64,000 nucleotides of DNA. Origin: JBKQHQ01 sp052148715 (GTDB taxonomy: Bacteria > Pseudomonadota > Alphaproteobacteria > Rhizobiales > Xanthobacteraceae). Where the stretch lies: the NCBI GenBank assembly GCA_052148715.1, contig JBKQHQ010000259.1, positions 127,282 through 191,281 of the forward strand, written 5' to 3'. Shown here piece after piece: positions 17,501-25,450 of the stretch (within the stretch, counting starts at the first letter, position 1; the number at the start of each line of letters is the position of its first letter). The position numbers and the translations under genes were made by a program. The notes below the pieces were generated by a model. The model was not told where the DNA came from. It worked only from the letters and a program-made list of their open reading frames with translations, and searched no databases.

Positions 17501-18286
17501 TCAGACGAATTCGAAAGACATGAGTTGCGGTGCCGCCTGATAATAGGCGGTCCGAAACGTTGGCTGATCCGGGTAGGTCACGCTCGGCAAATGTCGGTAC
17601 ACGAATCGAATCGGCAGCGGCCGCACGTCGAACGGATAGGCTTCGCAGGATACGCGTCCCTTGCCTTGCGGCGTCAGCGTCAAGCGGGCGCCTTCGCCCC
17701 CGCCGTGGTCGTATCCGGTCGGGATGAATTCGAGGTGGTCCTGCTTGGGATCCTGAACGCAGAAATACAGCGACAGCAGATCCCACGCTTGGAGCAGACG
17801 ATAATTCGTCCAGAGCTCGTCGGCATCGAAGGCCTTCTCCTCTTCTTTTTGGCGTGCTTCATTGCGAGCGATGAATGCCTCGACGGTCGGGCTGAGATTC
17901 TTGGCGTTGTAGACGACCGGGTGGTGGATCGAGCCGTAACGGCCCCGCCACAATCCCGTGCGGTGCTTATTGATCAAGAGCCCGGCATACGCATCGATGT
18001 CGGTCAGCCAGTCGGTTCCCCACTGAAACGCGTCCAGTTGAACGGCGTCGAGCGGAACCTGCATGAACGAGGGCGTCGATCGGGTTGTCGCATCGAACAG
18101 CGGACCGATCTCATAGCGATACCATCCGCAATCGTGCGCCAGCGCCGCTCGCACCACGGGCTCGAAGGGCCGGGGACGGGCGAAACGCTCGTTTCCCCAA
18201 TGCGCCGCCAAATAGCCCGACAGTCGCGAATGGTCGCTCTGTCCGACCAGAAGCATCGACCCGTCGGGCATATTCCGAACGATCAT
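17501..18286 (-). CDS. DUF3891-family protein
   Basis: A 261-residue protein starting MIVRNMPDGSMLLVGQSDHSRLSG. The SDHSRLSG motif, LAHDCGWYRYE and the Trp/Asp-rich central part (QLDAFQWGTDWLTDIDAYAGLLINKH) match what I know of DUF3891, a family without a known function. The conserved His/Asp positions suggest a helical metal-binding hydrolase, but that is speculation. It is transcribed divergently from the GntR regulator gene; the 133-base gap holds an AT-rich direct repeat (18337-18354), so the two may share a control region. Confidence 0.75.
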   Translation of the reverse strand: MIVRNMPDGSMLLVGQSDHSRLSGYLAAHWGNERFARPRPFEPVVRAALAHDCGWYRYEIGPLFDATTRSTPSFMQVPLDAVQLDAFQWGTDWLTDIDAYAGLLINKHRTGLWRGRYGSIHHPVVYNAKNLSPTVEAFIARNEARQKEEEKAFDADELWTNYRLLQAWDLLSLYFCVQDPKQDHLEFIPTGYDHGGGEGARLTLTPQGKGRVSCEAYPFDVRPLPIRFVYRHLPSVTYPDQPTFRTAYYQAAPQLMSFEFV

Positions 18287-18336
18287 GGTTTTCCCCCAGG
18301 TGGAATCGAGGCGCTTGCCACCGGGCAATTCTCACC

Positions 18337-18354
18337 TTAAATCGAGATTAAATC
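18337..18354. promoter_or_regulatory. Direct repeat in a divergent promoter region
   Basis: TTAAATC occurs at 18337-18343 and again at 18348-18354, an 11-base spacing (about one helical turn), in an AT-rich patch between the divergent DUF3891 and GntR genes. A dimeric regulator could bind both on one face of the DNA. Candidate operator only. Confidence 0.35.
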
Positions 18355-18419
18355 TATTAATAGGTTCAAGTCAACGCGAGCTCGGCGCGGTGCCATTCGG
18401 CCGCATGAGGTAGTCGTCC

Positions 18420-19154
18420 ATGGTGTCGTCGCAGAAGCGGGAAACGGCGCGCTATGTTCAACTTGCCGACGCTTTTCGCCGCCTGATCGCGCAGGATGAC
18501 TGGCCGATCGGCTGTCGGTTGCCGACCGTGGCCGGCCTGGCGGCCGAGCATGGAGTGGCGCGCATCACCGTGCGACAAGCGATGGACATTCTGGACGGCG
18601 AAGGGCTCATCGACCGTTCGCCCGGACGCGGCATGCACGTCACCGCTGCGCCCGCGGTTCTGCGATGGCACGCCCTCACGGCCGAGTGGGACGACTTCAT
18701 GCGTGTCGGCGGCGGTTCGTCCAAAATACTTGCGGAGCGATCCCGTGCGGCGCTTCCGGACCTCGGCCCGGACGCAATGCCGATCGCGGGGAAGTTTCAC
18801 TACATGCACGTCGTCGGCCATCGCGATGGCGGGCCGCCGCTCTCCGTGCGCGAAGTTTATATCCGCGATGACGCCTATCGGTTGGTCCGCCCGCGGGTCG
18901 AGCGGGAGCCTATGCTCAACCTCCTGGCCGAGCACGCGGTGCGTGTGGCCGTCGTCAACGAGATCGCCGCCGCATCGCGCGACGTGGCGGGCTGGCTGCG
19001 GGTTCCGACCGGAACGCCCGTTCTGCGCGCCCGCCACATCGGGTTCGGCCGGAACGGAAACGTCGTCTTCGTCGACTTTCCGATCCTGCGCGGCGACTAT
19101 GTGAAGTTCGAGATCTCCGTCGCGCGGCCAGCCAACGAGCTCAGCATGGGTTAG
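18420..19154 (+). CDS. GntR-family transcriptional regulator with UTRA domain (HutC-like)
   Basis: A 244-residue regulator. The winged helix-turn-helix of GntR is at about 10-75: YVQLADAFRRLIAQDDWPIG, LPTVAGLAAEHGVARITVRQAMDIL and DGEGLIDRSPGRGMHV. The UTRA effector-binding domain covers about 95-235 (LSVREVYIRDDAYRLV, GTPVLRARHIGFG). Such regulators usually repress nearby catabolic genes and are released by a small ligand. Candidates for control are the divergent DUF3891 gene and the flavoprotein and monooxygenase genes downstream. It starts MVSSQKRETA at 18420. Confidence 0.9.
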   Translation: MVSSQKRETARYVQLADAFRRLIAQDDWPIGCRLPTVAGLAAEHGVARITVRQAMDILDGEGLIDRSPGRGMHVTAAPAVLRWHALTAEWDDFMRVGGGSSKILAERSRAALPDLGPDAMPIAGKFHYMHVVGHRDGGPPLSVREVYIRDDAYRLVRPRVEREPMLNLLAEHAVRVAVVNEIAAASRDVAGWLRVPTGTPVLRARHIGFGRNGNVVFVDFPILRGDYVKFEISVARPANELSMG

Positions 19155-19329
19155 GAGCGGGCCCTCTGCTGCCCGGCCGTAACGGAGCCGACGCGGCCGT
19201 GTAGAGCTACGCGGGTTGACGGCGCGACAATTGCGGCTGACAGTTTTTTGGGCTGCGGCGCTCCGCATCCATTTGGCCAATGCCTGTCGTTGCAGCTCAA
19301 TCCAGCAAGCAGAGTTGAGGGAGGGGGCA

Positions 19330-20919
19330 ATGCCGGTTTACGATTGTGTGGTGATTGGCGCCGGTCACAACGGCCTGACGCTGGCCGCCTACCTTTCGCG
19401 CGCGGGCCTGAGCGTTGCGGTCCTTGAGCGCAATCCGCGGATCGGCGGGGGCACCAGCACGGAAGAGCCAACGCTTCCGGGATACCGCTTCAACTTGCAT
19501 TCCAATTTTTTCATGGGCTTTCGCCATGCGCCGCTGATGCGCGACCTGGAACTGTATCGTTTCGGCTTTGCCTATGTGGAACCGCTGGTGCAACAGGCTG
19601 CCGCGTTCCGCGATGGCACCTGCGTCGTCATTCACAAGGATATCGCTGCAACCTGTGCATCACTGGCGCGCTTCTCAAAGCGGGACGCGGTGACGTTCCG
19701 GGAGCTGCACGAGCTCTACGGCAAGCAGATGCGGTCGCTGCTCGTCTCACTGCTGTACAACGCGCCGCTGCCAGTCGACCAATTACGCGACCGTCTTTCC
19801 GGCCCGCAGGGGCGCGAGTTGCTTTCGCACGCGCAGCACGATCTGTTCAGCGTTGTACGCAAGCATTTCGATGACGACCGCATCCGGACTCTCTTCACCT
19901 CCTACATGCATGTCATCACCACGGAGAACGAGCCAGGGGCGGGCATCGTGTTTCCCGCAATCTTCTCAAATGTCATGGAGTTCACGCTTCCGATTGGCGG
20001 CGCCGCCAGCCTTCCGATCGCGCTCGCGCGCGTCGTCGAAGCGGCCGGCGGGGTGGTGCTGACCGATTCCGACGTGAAAGAGATAAAGGTGACAAACGGA
20101 CGCGCTGCTGGCGTTCGGCTCGCCGGCGGCAAGGCGATCGACGCGCGCCGCTTGGTGGCGAGCGCAATCGACGCGCCGACCACGATGCGAATGGCCGGTG
20201 AAGCATGGTTCCCTGACGACGTCCGCAAGAAGCTCGACAACTGGCACTGGGGTAACCATAGCCTGGTGACCCTGCATCTCGCGCTGCGCAATCGCCCGCT
20301 TTACAAGTCGCGCGATTTCGATCCCGATATCGACCGCGCCTTCAACATCTTCTTTGGCATGGACGACATCGACCAGGTGGCGCAATGCTTCCAGCACTGC
20401 AAGGATCACAAGTTTCCTGATGTGCTGATGGGCAACGGCTCCTGCAACAGTCACGTGGATCCGACCTACGCGCCGGTCGATGGCCATGTCGCCTTTTGGT
20501 GGCCATTTGCGCCCTATGCGGTCGAGGGGGACCCGGCAAACTGGGTCCGCCACGAGAAGGAATATACCCAGCGCATCCTCGATGTGTGGCGCGAGTATGC
20601 TTCCAACCTCGGCGATGACAATGTGCGCGCGCGGTTCCTGTTCACTCCGCTTGATGTCGAGCGGCTGAACGCGAATATGCGCAGGGGCGCGGTGCGCATG
20701 GGGGCCTATGTTCCATCGCAACTCGGCATCAACCGCCCGCACCCGCTGCTGTCGGGCACGCGCACGCCGATCGAGGGGCTCTATCTGTGCGGCTCCTCGA
20801 CCGGAAATGGCGGCGGCATTAACGGTGCGCCGGGCTACATAGCGGCGAACGCGATCGTCGATGACCTGAAGCTCGACCGTCCGTGGACGCCGGTGCCTCC
20901 GCCCGAATGGAGGCAATGA
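19330..20919 (+). CDS. FAD-dependent oxidoreductase, phytoene-desaturase/PYROXD2-like
   Basis: A 529-residue flavoprotein. The N-terminal Rossmann fold has VIGAGHNGLTLAAYLSRAG (GxGxxG, residues about 8-13) and VLERNPRIGGGTSTEE; the C-terminal FAD contact is GLYLCGSSTGNGGGINGAPGYIAANAI. This is the layout of the phytoene dehydrogenase family, and the sequence looks closest to the PYROXD2-type branch rather than carotenoid enzymes; no carotenoid genes are near. ATG 19330 has GAGGGAGGGGG upstream. It lies 175 bases after the GntR regulator gene and may be its target. Substrate unknown. Confidence 0.85.
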   Translation: MPVYDCVVIGAGHNGLTLAAYLSRAGLSVAVLERNPRIGGGTSTEEPTLPGYRFNLHSNFFMGFRHAPLMRDLELYRFGFAYVEPLVQQAAAFRDGTCVVIHKDIAATCASLARFSKRDAVTFRELHELYGKQMRSLLVSLLYNAPLPVDQLRDRLSGPQGRELLSHAQHDLFSVVRKHFDDDRIRTLFTSYMHVITTENEPGAGIVFPAIFSNVMEFTLPIGGAASLPIALARVVEAAGGVVLTDSDVKEIKVTNGRAAGVRLAGGKAIDARRLVASAIDAPTTMRMAGEAWFPDDVRKKLDNWHWGNHSLVTLHLALRNRPLYKSRDFDPDIDRAFNIFFGMDDIDQVAQCFQHCKDHKFPDVLMGNGSCNSHVDPTYAPVDGHVAFWWPFAPYAVEGDPANWVRHEKEYTQRILDVWREYASNLGDDNVRARFLFTPLDVERLNANMRRGAVRMGAYVPSQLGINRPHPLLSGTRTPIEGLYLCGSSTGNGGGINGAPGYIAANAIVDDLKLDRPWTPVPPPEWRQ

Positions 20920-21055
20920 TTAGTGTCGCAAAGTGCTGAGGACAGACATATCGTCCCCTCACCGACAGTGTGCAGCAGCTTGTCGCGTCGGTTAGGCCCG
21001 CGCGCCCTGACGACGGTTCGGTTCACGTCGGGGCCAGGATCAAAGGGATGACGTC

Positions 21056-22099
21056 ATGAAGCTCGGTATCGTGCTCGGCTACACCGGTGCAGATATGTCA
21101 TGGTCTATAGACCGGGTGCTGGAAGCCGAGCGACTGGGCTTTGATTCGGCCTGGACCTCGGAGGGTTACGGTTCGGACGCCATCACTCCGGCCGCGTGGG
21201 TGCTGGCGCGGACGACGAGAATCAAAGTCGGAACTGCGATAATCCAGATGCCGGCGCGTACGCCCGCCATGGCGGCGATGACTGCGATGACGCTCGACGC
21301 GCTCTCAGGCGGTCGCTTCGTCCTTGGTATCGGGCCGTCCGGCCCGCAGGTGGTGGAGGGCTGGCACGGCGTCGCTTACGGCAAGCCGCTTGTGCGCACC
21401 CGCGAGTACGTTGAAATCATCCGCAAGATACTCGATCGCAACGAGCCGCTGACCTACGCCGGCGAGCACTACCAGATCCCCTACGTCGGTCCGGGCGCGA
21501 CTGGGCTTGGCAAGCCGTTGAAAAGCATCATGCACGGCAATCCAAGGATCAAGATATATACGGCGAGTATTGCGCCAGCGAGCATCCGCATGTCCGCCGA
21601 GGTGGCGGATGGCATGTTTCCTGTATTTATGAACCCGCAACGCTTCGAGCTGTTCGAACCGCACCTCAACGCCGGCTTCGCCAAAGGCGGCAATCAAAAG
21701 AGCCTGGCGACTTTCGATATCTGCCCGTTCGTGCCGATTTCCATGGGTGACGACCTCGAGCAGGCCCGGCTGCCGATCAAGCAGCACCTGGCGCTCTACA
21801 TTGGCGGCATGGGCGCCCGCGACAAGAATTTTTACAACGACTATGCGAAGCGACTGGGGTACGAGGCGGCGGCCATTCGGATCCAAGATGCCTTCCTCGG
21901 CGGCCGCAAGGCGGAGGCGGTGGCCGCCGTGCCCGATGTTCTGGTCGATGAGATTGCGCTGGTCGGTTCGGCTGATCGCATTCGCGACCGGTTGCGGGTT
22001 TGGAAGGATGCGGGGAAACAGCGGCACGTCGATTCCATGCTGCTCAGCGGCAACGCTGACACAGCAACGCTGCGGGTGATCGCCGAGGCGGTCCTCTGA
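21056..22099 (+). CDS. LLM-class flavin-dependent oxidoreductase
   Basis: A 347-residue luciferase-like TIM barrel (MKLGIVLGYTGADMSWS). The segments AERLGFDSAWTSEGYGSDAITPAAWVLARTT, GTAIIQMPARTPAMAAMTAMTLDALSGGRFVLGIG and GVAYGKPLVRTREYVEIIRKIL are typical of F420- or FMN-dependent monooxygenases and reductases. It is on the same strand as the FAD oxidoreductase, 136 bases downstream. Possible roles are oxidation of an aldehyde, ketone or thioether; the cofactor (F420 or FMN) cannot be decided by eye. Confidence 0.88.
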   Translation: MKLGIVLGYTGADMSWSIDRVLEAERLGFDSAWTSEGYGSDAITPAAWVLARTTRIKVGTAIIQMPARTPAMAAMTAMTLDALSGGRFVLGIGPSGPQVVEGWHGVAYGKPLVRTREYVEIIRKILDRNEPLTYAGEHYQIPYVGPGATGLGKPLKSIMHGNPRIKIYTASIAPASIRMSAEVADGMFPVFMNPQRFELFEPHLNAGFAKGGNQKSLATFDICPFVPISMGDDLEQARLPIKQHLALYIGGMGARDKNFYNDYAKRLGYEAAAIRIQDAFLGGRKAEAVAAVPDVLVDEIALVGSADRIRDRLRVWKDAGKQRHVDSMLLSGNADTATLRVIAEAVL

Positions 22100-22187
22100 G
22101 CGTGAATGTCTGTTTCGCCGAGCTGCGGGTCACGAGCTCCGGTCTCGACAGCGGACTAGCCTATCAGCAGGCACCGGCTCAGTGTCG

Positions 22188-23327
22188 CTATTCGGATACG
22201 ATCACGTCGCGGTCGATCTCCCGAAGGTTTTTTTTGCCGGTGAGTGCCATCGTCACGCTGAGCTCTTTGGCGAGAAGATCGATGGCTTTGGCCACACCCT
22301 GTTCGCCCCCGGCGCCGAGGCCGTAGACGTAGGAGCGGCCGATCATGCATGAGCGTGCGCCGAGCGCGAGCGCGCGCATGATGTCCTGCCCGGAACGAAT
22401 GCCGCCGTCGAACATGATCTCGATCTCGGACCCGACCGCATCGGCGATTTTTGGCAGCGCGGAGATCGAGGACGGCGCACCGTCAAGCTGCCGTCCGCCG
22501 TGATTGGACACGACCAACGCGGTTGCGCCGGTTTTTGCCGCGATCTTGGCATCGCCGACATCGAGAATGCCCTTGAGAATGAGCTTGCCTGGCCACGCGC
22601 TGCGGACCCATTCGATGTCCTTCCAATTGAGCGTGGCATCGAACTGACCGGCCGTCCATTGCGCGAGCGAGTTCACACTCTCCATCCCGCCGACGTGGCC
22701 GGCCAGATTTCCGAATGTCCGGCGCTTGGCCCGCAGGATGCTGAGCGCCCAGGCCGGCTTGGTGGCGATGTCGACGATGTTTCGCAGCTTGGTTTCCGGC
22801 GGCACGGTCATGCCGTTCTTGATGTCGCAGTGGCGCTGCCCCAAAACCTGCAAATCGACGGTGAGCACGAGGGCGCTGCACCGCGCCGCGATCGCGCGCT
22901 CGATCAGTGCGCGGATGAAGCCACGATCCTTCATCACATAGAGTTGGAACCAGAACGGCTTGCCGGCCGCAGCCGCCACGTCCTCGATCGAGCAGATCGA
23001 CATCGTGCTGAGGCAAAACGGAACGCCGGCCGCGTGCGCTGCGCGGCAGGCCAAAATCTCCCCGTCACCATGCTGCATGCCGCAAAGTCCGATTGGCGCG
23101 AGCGCGATCGGAAGCTTGGCCGGCTCGCCCATGATGGTCGTTCCGAGTTCCCGTTGCGATACGTCGACGAGCACTCTTTGGCGCAGCTTCAGGCGTTCGA
23201 GATCGTCGCGATTAGCCCTGAGCGTTTCCTGCGCGTACGAACCGTGATCGGCATATTGAAAGAACGCTCGGGGAACCTTGCGGCGTGCCAATTGCCTCAG
23301 GTCTTCGATGCAGGTGACGTTCTTCAT
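22188..23327 (-). CDS. FMN-dependent alpha-hydroxy-acid dehydrogenase (L-lactate dehydrogenase-like)
   Basis: A 379-residue protein of the glycolate oxidase/LldD family, which oxidises L-2-hydroxy acids to 2-keto acids with FMN. Seen motifs: PRAFFQYADHGSYAQETLRAN at the start, LPIALAPIGLCGM, FWFQLYVMKDRGF, the catalytic ALVVSNHGGRQLDGAPSSI (His base and Arg) near residues 270-290, and the FMN phosphate site IMFDGGIRSGQDIMRALALGARSCMIGR. Start M at 23327 follows GGAGGG. It converges on the LLM-class gene. Lactate is one possible substrate; (S)-mandelate or glycolate cannot be excluded. Confidence 0.9.
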   Translation of the reverse strand: MKNVTCIEDLRQLARRKVPRAFFQYADHGSYAQETLRANRDDLERLKLRQRVLVDVSQRELGTTIMGEPAKLPIALAPIGLCGMQHGDGEILACRAAHAAGVPFCLSTMSICSIEDVAAAAGKPFWFQLYVMKDRGFIRALIERAIAARCSALVLTVDLQVLGQRHCDIKNGMTVPPETKLRNIVDIATKPAWALSILRAKRRTFGNLAGHVGGMESVNSLAQWTAGQFDATLNWKDIEWVRSAWPGKLILKGILDVGDAKIAAKTGATALVVSNHGGRQLDGAPSSISALPKIADAVGSEIEIMFDGGIRSGQDIMRALALGARSCMIGRSYVYGLGAGGEQGVAKAIDLLAKELSVTMALTGKKNLREIDRDVIVSE

Positions 23328-23516
23328 GGGCTCCCTCCCGTCAGAGCGCTGTTTGTCGGTCTCAATAGCATGAAATGACTGGCGCAGACTTCGGCCAACG
23401 GGCGAATGGGGGCGTCCAAGCGAGTTCCCAAGCGCACCGCCGGTTGCGCGCTCGAATGCGCAGCGCCGATTCACTAATGTCTCTCTATAGCTGCGGTAAT
23501 ACAGGGAAGTCTCGCC

Positions 23517-24566
23517 ATGCCTAACGGATCAAGCCGAAAGAAGATCAACCTGGCGCTGCAAGGGGGCGGCGCGTACGGCGCCTTCACCTGGGGCGTGCTG
23601 GATCATGTGCTCGATGATGCGCGGCTCGAGATCGAGGGTATCACCGGCGCCTCGGCTGGCGCAGTCAACGCCATCATGCTGGCGGACGGGCTCGCCCGCG
23701 GCGGCCCCGAGGAGGCCCGAAAGCGCCTCGCCGACTTCTGGCGCGCGGCGAGCCTTGGCGGCGATTTGCCCGACGCGCAGCGCAAGACGGTTGACCGGTT
23801 GTTCTCGTTCCTGCCGTTCGAAAACTGGCCGATGGGCATCTGGCTGAAGGCGGTGTCGCAGTATCTGTCGCCCTACGATCTCAATCCGCTCAACATCAAT
23901 CCGCTGAAGGAGCTGATCGAGCGCTTCGTCGACTTCGCGGCGGTGAGAAAATGCCCGAACCCGCAGGTCTTCGTCTCTGCTACCGACGTGCGGACAGGGC
24001 GGCTGTGCATCTTTCCCCACAACAAGATCAGTGCCGACGTGATCGTCGCCTCAGCCTGCCTGCCGCTTCTTTTTCGCGCAGTCGAGATCGACGGCGTGCC
24101 CTACTGGGACGGCGGCTATCTCGGCAACCCGTCGATCTTCCCGCTGTTCGGGACCACGACGACCGAGGACGTCCTGTTGGTGCAAATCAATCCGCTGGTG
24201 CGTCACGCGACACCGACCTCGAATCAGGAAATCGTCAGTCGGTTGAACGAAATCACGTTCAATTCTCCGCTCATGGGCGAACTGCGGGCCATCGAGTTCG
24301 TCGCCCGGCTGATCGATCAGGGGCGATTGCCGCGCGGAATCGGGCCGGGCAAGTACCGCCGCATCAATATGCACCGCATCGCGCTCGAGAACTCCGCCCA
24401 GCCGCTCGATTCCGAAATGAGGCTCCATACTGACTACGATTTCTTCAAAATGTTGCGCGACCTCGGACGTGACGCTGCGCGCGGCTTCCTCGACGCTCAC
24501 TTCGACGACATCGGTGTCCGCGGCACGGTCGATCTCGCGCAAGAGGTAAAGGCCGAGTGGGCCTAA
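23517..24566 (+). CDS. Patatin-like phospholipase
   Basis: A 349-residue patatin-domain protein. The oxyanion loop LALQGGGAYGAFTWGVLDHVL (residues about 12-32), the nucleophile elbow GASAG (Ser47) and the DGG motif with the catalytic Asp near residue 198 (VPYWDGGYLGNPSIFPLF) make the Ser-Asp dyad complete. No signal peptide or membrane segment is seen, so it is probably cytoplasmic or peripheral on the membrane, as in RssA/YlbK-like lipases. Transcribed away from the alpha-hydroxy-acid dehydrogenase gene, 189 bases apart. Confidence 0.92.
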   Translation: MPNGSSRKKINLALQGGGAYGAFTWGVLDHVLDDARLEIEGITGASAGAVNAIMLADGLARGGPEEARKRLADFWRAASLGGDLPDAQRKTVDRLFSFLPFENWPMGIWLKAVSQYLSPYDLNPLNINPLKELIERFVDFAAVRKCPNPQVFVSATDVRTGRLCIFPHNKISADVIVASACLPLLFRAVEIDGVPYWDGGYLGNPSIFPLFGTTTTEDVLLVQINPLVRHATPTSNQEIVSRLNEITFNSPLMGELRAIEFVARLIDQGRLPRGIGPGKYRRINMHRIALENSAQPLDSEMRLHTDYDFFKMLRDLGRDAARGFLDAHFDDIGVRGTVDLAQEVKAEWA

Positions 24567-24749
24567 TGATGGTCCTTTCGATAAGCCCTTCGAGGCCGAG
24601 TAGGAGCTCACTCTTGCTGACCCGTTCGCAGTCATAGAGAAGCGCGTGCGATTGCGCCCTTCCTTGGCACAGCGAAATCGCCGGTGACTTTCGTTCCGGC
24701 CGCTTCTGGGGAATGAGGCGAGGACTTTGACCCCGACGTCAGTCGCGAT

Positions 24750-24779
24750 GGGGAGCGGCCGAGCCTTCGGCCGCCCCTC
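24750..24779. terminator. Hairpin between convergent genes
   Basis: GCGGCCGA (24755-24762) pairs with TCGGCCGC (24767-24774) around a four-base loop, with further partial G-C pairing outside. It lies between the convergent patatin and LTXXQ protein genes, the expected place for a shared terminator. No T-run is seen. Confidence 0.4.
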
Positions 24780-24809
24780 CGGAGTTTGCGTTGAGAACCT
24801 TCGGGTTGT

Positions 24810-25337
24810 TCAGCGCGCCGGGCTCTGCTCCGCATGCATGCGTGAGAACGCGAAGCGGTCGTGGTGATGCGGCCGGGAGAGCAATAGGAACCGGTGCTTT
24901 TGCGCCTCGTCGAGGCTTTGATAGAGTGGGCCTGCCGCGTCGGCCAGGTGCTTGAGAGCGGTCCCACGCGCGGTCAAGGCATCGGCTCGACGTTCGAGGC
25001 GATTGATCGGATTGCCGTCCGAGCCTTGGTTGTCCGCGCTTTGGCTCTCGTCTCGCTGCTCAAACCGCGCCCTCCGCTGCTCGCCACGCAGCTTTGCGAA
25101 GTCGCGATAGGCCTGCTCGAATGCCGGCCAGTTCTTTTCCTGGTCCGGCGTCAGCTTGACCCCGGCCTTGATGGCGGCGATGCGCGCATCGACGAATGCA
25201 CCCATGTCCTGCGCGCTAGGCTGCCAGTGACGCTGGGCGTCGGGACCTGCGGGCGGCGCACCGGGCTGCTGGGCATAGACCAACGAAGAGCCGGCGATTG
25301 TAAGCGCGGCCGTGCCGGCGAGTACTGTCTTCCACAT
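24810..25337 (-). CDS. Periplasmic LTXXQ-motif (Spy/CpxP-like) protein
   Basis: A 175-residue secreted protein with a signal peptide (TVLAGTAALTIAGSSLVYAQ, cut near residue 22). The mature part is helical and carries VKLTPDQEKNW, the LTxxQ motif of the Spy/CpxP family, near residues 62-72, and SLDEAQKHRFLLL later, a second LTxxQ-like site. The family contains periplasmic stress-sensing or chaperone proteins. The start at 25337 has GGAGGAAGCT upstream. It lies 113 bases beyond the stop of the phosphoketolase gene on the same strand but looks like a separate unit. Confidence 0.82.
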   Translation of the reverse strand: MWKTVLAGTAALTIAGSSLVYAQQPGAPPAGPDAQRHWQPSAQDMGAFVDARIAAIKAGVKLTPDQEKNWPAFEQAYRDFAKLRGEQRRARFEQRDESQSADNQGSDGNPINRLERRADALTARGTALKHLADAAGPLYQSLDEAQKHRFLLLSRPHHHDRFAFSRMHAEQSPAR

Positions 25338-25450
25338 AGCTTCCTCCAAAAGGTGGTTAGGTGAATCAGATGTCGGATCGGCAAAACGGATGAGCAAGTT
25401 AAAGTTATGTAAGGTTGCCGACATGTAATAATATGCTGATGAAGAAATAT

